The notes under the pieces: model-generated
The model's database searches: none
What the model was told of the DNA's origin: nothing
The model's input: the letters and a program-made list of their open reading frames with translations, nothing else
Position numbers and translations under genes: made by a program
In this document: positions 60,606 to 64,000 of the stretch, piece after piece
How positions within the stretch are numbered: position 1 is the stretch's first letter
Layout: each line of letters begins with the position of its first letter
From: Humisphaera borealis
Lineage (GTDB): Bacteria > Planctomycetota > Phycisphaerae > Tepidisphaerales > Tepidisphaeraceae
Direction: 5' to 3'
Assembly (NCBI RefSeq): GCF_015169395.1
Contig: NZ_CP063458.1
Span: 434,001-498,000 of the forward strand
Length of the DNA stretch: 64,000 nt

Positions 60606-63600
60606 ATGTCAGTTCAAAGAGGCAGCGGTCGTGCACTTTTGTTTCGTACGCCTGTCCCTCCAATGGACAAGGGTCGCGGCTGTCGCGGCTGTCGACTTCG
60701 CAACCGGGTGCGTTCCGTACTCGCCGCCGCCGTCTCAGGGGCCGTGGTATTTTCAGGCGTCTCGGCGTCGGCCGACCCTGACCTGCAGTGGTGGGATTCC
60801 ACCGGCGTGGTCAGCAACGGCGTCATCGATAACGGCTCGGGCTTCTGGAACCTCCTTCCGGGCAACACCAACTGGGTCGATTTCGACGGCACAGGTAACC
60901 GGGTCTACAACAACACCGGCACGATTCTCGGGGACACCACCGGCTCGGATGTCTTCTTCGGACAGGGGACTGGCGGCGCAGCCGGGACTGTCACGCTCAA
61001 TGCCGGTACCACGATCAACGTCAATACGTTGAATTTCGATGATCGACCGAATTATGTCATCGCCGGGGCGACCAGCTCCGACAAGCTCAAGCTCAACTCG
61101 ATCACGCCCAACGTCTTTGCCAACGTGGACGCCACGATCAGCGTGACCCTGACCGGAACTGTCGGTTTGGGTAAGTACGGCATCGGAACGCTGTCGCTCA
61201 CGGGCACCAACGAGTTTGCCGGCGGAATACTGGTCGAAGAGGGAACGCTTGCGGCAAGCAGCGATGCGGCATTCGGTGCCGTTTCCAACCAGATCGTCCT
61301 CAACGACGTCCTGGCCGCGACCTCTGGTGCGGGGCTACGCGGCATCGCGACGTTCTCGACCGGCCGAACCATCCGCCTTGAGGCCGTCAACAATGCCGTC
61401 GAGGCGTCCGCCGGCAACGTCATGACGCTGACCTCCCCGTTCACCTTCTCGGCGGCGAGCAACACGCTGACGAAGAACAACAACGGCGTCGTCGAGATCA
61501 CCGCCAGCAATGCCGCGATGACCGGCGCGATCACTGTCAGCGGCGGTGGCCTTCGGCTGAGCAACAACCTCGCGGCGGGGACCGGCGCCATCGCCGTCTC
61601 GCCGGGTGCGGCGTCTGCGGGCGCGGCGCTTCAGCTGGCCAACAATGTCACCATCTCTAATCCGCTCAATCTCCAGGGCGTGAACAACGTCAGCTTCGGC
61701 GGGATTAACTTCGGCGGGCAGCTCCAGAGCGTTTCCGGTACCAACACCTACAGCGGCCAGATCACCCAGAACTTTGACGCCGCCATCGGCGCTGACGCCG
61801 GCAGCACGCTGAACATCACCGGCGGAATCGTCAACAGCACAGCGACGACACGCACGCTCTTTTTCACGGGCGGTGGCAACGTCAACATCAGCGGCACCGC
61901 GCTGGCCGGCGCGGCGGGGGGATTCTTCTCCATCCAGAAGTACGGGTCGGGCACGCTGACAATTCAGAACGCCAACACCGTAGCCCTCAGCGATGCGACC
62001 GGCTTGCGCGTCAACGCGGGTAAGCTCGCGCTCGCCGGTGCCGGAACCTTTACGGGCAGCCCCACCATTGGGGTTGTCGTGCAATCCACCGGCACGCTGG
62101 AACTGGACAACAGCACAACCAACCAGGCCAACCGCCTGGGCGGCCGGCCGATCACCATCGCCAACGGCACGCTGAACCTCATCGGCAGCGCCTCGGCGGC
62201 AAGCAGTGAGACATTCGGCGCGCCCACCTTCAACCGCGGCTACTCCATCGTCAACGTGACGGGTGGTGCCGGGCAGACGACAAGCCTGACGTTCACAGCC
62301 GCGGCGAACAACCCCGCGACAAGCCAGAACTCCGGTACGGCTCCCTCCGGTGCCAGTGTGCTGTTCCGTGCGGTCCCCGGTGCAGGCGGATCGGCGGCGA
62401 TCAACAGCACGGCCGGTGGATTCACCTTCGTCGGCCAGACCGGTGGCATCGGCACCAACAACAAGGGCATTCTTCCCTGGGCGCTTTTCGATAACACCGC
62501 CGGCGGCACCGGCCTGTCGTTCGCGACCGCCGATGCCAGCGTCGGCGTCCTGCGCGCGCTCAACCCGACGACGGAAATGGCGACGAACGCCGCTACCGCC
62601 AACGCCAACCTCAACCTGACGGCGGCGGGGCCGCTCGTGGTCGGTGCCACCGCGGGATTCAACGCCAACTCGATTACCTTCAGCGGTGGTGCCAACCTCA
62701 CGATCGGCAACCCCGGCACCCTTCAAACGCTGACCAGCAGCAGCGGCGGCATCCTCGTTCGCGACGGGTCGTCGACGATCAGCGGCGGCGTGATGGCGCA
62801 GACTTCAGGCGCAGTGCCGTTCAACGTCTGGACCCTCGGCAACCTCACGATCAGCAGCCTGCTCAACGGCGGCAACGGCACCGCCAGCGGGAACATCGGC
62901 TTTGTGAAGGCCGGCGTTGGCACACTCACCCTCAGCACGCCGCAGTCGGCGATTGCTGGCCTCGCGACGGGCGTCAACTCGATGTCGGGCCAGCTGGTCG
63001 TCAACGCCGGCACGCTGGTGCTCAACGGCGGCAAGAACACCATCCAGGCCAACAATTTCCTGAGCGTCATGGTCAATGGAACCGTCGATCTCGGCGGCAA
63101 CTCCCAGCAGGTTCGCGGACTTTTCAGCGACGGTAACATCACCGGCACCGTGGCGACACCGACCGGCGGGACCATCACCAGCAGCGTCGGCACCGGTAAT
63201 CTGGTCATCAATCAGGACAACAACGCCCGCGGCTGGGCTGGCACGATCAGCGGCAGCGTAAACGTGACACGCTCCGGCGAAAGCACGTTGTCCATCCACA
63301 CCCCGCAGACCTACACCGGCGCAACGCTGCTCAACGGCAATACAACGCTGCTGCGCGACTTCGGCGCGATCACGTCATCCTCCGCCGTCGCGGTTCAGTA
63401 TGCCACGCTGACCCTGGACAACGGTGCCAACCCGGGGACCGCCGGCAACCCGATCAACAGCACCACCAACATTGCCGACCGGATCGGCGACCCGATTCCC
63501 ATCACGCTCCGCGGCGGCACCTTCAACTACATCGGTCGCGCCCAGACCAACTCGACCGAGACCATTGGCAACGTGACGTTTGCCGACGGACTGAACCAGA

Positions 63601-64000
63601 TGCTCAACGCCGTCGGCGGCACGGGTTTCAATTCTGCGGTCCTGTCCGCGGGCAACCTGTTTCGCGCCGCAGGCAGTACCGGCGTGGTGCGATTTCAGGG
63701 CTCGAACGGCCAGCTCGGCAATACACCGCGGCTGACCTTCGCGACGATCAACGGGGTCTCCACGGCGACGGCGGGCGGCGGCCTGACGAACAACATCATC
63801 GGCGCCTGGGCCATCCAGGACCGCGAGTGGGCCAGCCACATCCCCACGCTGGGCATCGGCCAGTTAAACGCCGCCGGCTTCCCCGGCTACGCCACCACGA
63901 CCGCCAATACCGCTGCCGTCACGGACAACATTCGCTACAACACCAACGGCACCGCCAACCCCGCGCTGCTGACGGCCAACCGAACGATGAACACGTTCGC
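60606..64000 (+). CDS. Very large secreted autotransporter-type beta-strand repeat protein, 5' part
   Basis: Open from an ATG at 60606 (GGAGGAG 6-7 bases upstream) to the right edge: at least 1131 residues with no stop. The N-terminus is basic and then hydrophobic (VRSVLAAAVSGAVVFSGVSA), a signal peptide with an extended n-region; ATG at 60663 is an alternative start. The mature part opens LQWWDSTGVVSNGVID, and repeats autotransporter-associated strands such as GTNEFAGGILVEEGTLAASS and LTLTNGANTYSG-like turns, in Asn/Thr/Gly/Ala-rich sequence. It forms a right-handed beta-helix at the cell surface. In planctomycetes such proteins often end in a PEP-CTERM anchor, which lies outside this window. 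Confidence 0.88.
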   Translation, partial: MSVQRGSGRALLFRTPVPPMDKGRGCRGCRLRNRVRSVLAAAVSGAVVFSGVSASADPDLQWWDSTGVVSNGVIDNGSGFWNLLPGNTNWVDFDGTGNRVYNNTGTILGDTTGSDVFFGQGTGGAAGTVTLNAGTTINVNTLNFDDRPNYVIAGATSSDKLKLNSITPNVFANVDATISVTLTGTVGLGKYGIGTLSLTGTNEFAGGILVEEGTLAASSDAAFGAVSNQIVLNDVLAATSGAGLRGIATFSTGRTIRLEAVNNAVEASAGNVMTLTSPFTFSAASNTLTKNNNGVVEITASNAAMTGAITVSGGGLRLSNNLAAGTGAIAVSPGAASAGAALQLANNVTISNPLNLQGVNNVSFGGINFGGQLQSVSGTNTYSGQITQNFDAAIGADAGSTLNITGGIVNSTATTRTLFFTGGGNVNISGTALAGAAGGFFSIQKYGSGTLTIQNANTVALSDATGLRVNAGKLALAGAGTFTGSPTIGVVVQSTGTLELDNSTTNQANRLGGRPITIANGTLNLIGSASAASSETFGAPTFNRGYSIVNVTGGAGQTTSLTFTAAANNPATSQNSGTAPSGASVLFRAVPGAGGSAAINSTAGGFTFVGQTGGIGTNNKGILPWALFDNTAGGTGLSFATADASVGVLRALNPTTEMATNAATANANLNLTAAGPLVVGATAGFNANSITFSGGANLTIGNPGTLQTLTSSSGGILVRDGSSTISGGVMAQTSGAVPFNVWTLGNLTISSLLNGGNGTASGNIGFVKAGVGTLTLSTPQSAIAGLATGVNSMSGQLVVNAGTLVLNGGKNTIQANNFLSVMVNGTVDLGGNSQQVRGLFSDGNITGTVATPTGGTITSSVGTGNLVINQDNNARGWAGTISGSVNVTRSGESTLSIHTPQTYTGATLLNGNTTLLRDFGAITSSSAVAVQYATLTLDNGANPGTAGNPINSTTNIADRIGDPIPITLRGGTFNYIGRAQTNSTETIGNVTFADGLNQMLNAVGGTGFNSAVLSAGNLFRAAGSTGVVRFQGSNGQLGNTPRLTFATINGVSTATAGGGLTNNIIGAWAIQDREWASHIPTLGIGQLNAAGFPGYATTTANTAAVTDNIRYNTNGTANPALLTANRTMNTF

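Noticed and set aside
61335-62726. 463-codon minus-strand frame opposite the giant repeat protein
   Set aside because: The plus frame has a signal peptide, ribosome binding site and regular strand repeats; the minus frame only mirrors its codon bias.

Overview
The window reads as a high-G+C chromosome segment from a planctomycete, most plausibly a member of the Phycisphaerae (Tepidisphaerales-like). The evidence is an outer-membrane assembly cluster (bamA, skp/ompH, lpxD) together with planctomycete hallmark families: Tat-exported Gfo/Idh/MocA oxidoreductases, a DUF1501 protein, an exported SUMF1-like protein, Uma2 proteins, an LEPR-XLL-like N-terminus, a PEP-CTERM protein and a very large autotransporter-type beta-strand repeat protein. 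The taxonomic placement is inference from gene content only.

Layout. 1-8851 (minus strand) is a type IV pilus / type II secretion-like operon in the order pilM, pilN, pilO, pilP-like, pilB, pilT, pilC, a PilV-like prepilin and a PilX-like protein cut by the window edge. 9.2-13.6 kb holds hemW, an FHA protein with an acidic 8-residue repeat tail, a secreted propeller protein and three very small basic genes. 13.7-16.8 kb (plus) holds an isocitrate/isopropylmalate dehydrogenase-family gene, trxB, rnpA and yidD. 16.9-22.3 kb (minus) holds an LEPR-XLL-like protein, lpxD, ompH and bamA. 22.5-34.6 kb is a mixed block: two Uma2 genes, a VWA protein, a GntR regulator, a PQQ dehydrogenase-like lipoprotein, a cytochrome b562-like protein, Gfo/Idh/MocA, SUMF1-like and ApbE. 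34.9-43.6 kb holds a second Gfo/Idh/MocA gene, a small lower-G+C DUF7674-like gene, secreted unknowns, ankyrin repeats, hflX and the rpsB-tsf operon. 44-47.8 kb carries flbD, flgE and flgD, so the cell probably has both pili and a flagellum. 48-52.5 kb is an accessory stretch of small genes (ridA, an orphan immunity-type gene, unknowns) separated by palindromic repeats. 52.5-64 kb has a repeat-rich non-coding kilobase, threonine ammonia-lyase, a DUF4198-kelch fusion, a prepilin-like protein, a PEP-CTERM protein, a degenerate receiver protein, a gamma carbonic anhydrase and the start of the giant beta-strand repeat protein, which runs off the right edge.

The most unusual signal is in the spacers, not the genes. 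Many spacers are built from long inverted repeats of several unrelated sequence families. Within a family the arms differ by paired changes that preserve the hairpin, many mismatches are G-U pairs on the transcribed strand, some genes end exactly on a TAG inside a repeat, and the rnpA reading frame has a repeat at each end. I treat these as a multi-family population of palindromic spacer elements whose function (RNA structure, termination, mobility or all three) cannot be decided from the sequence alone.
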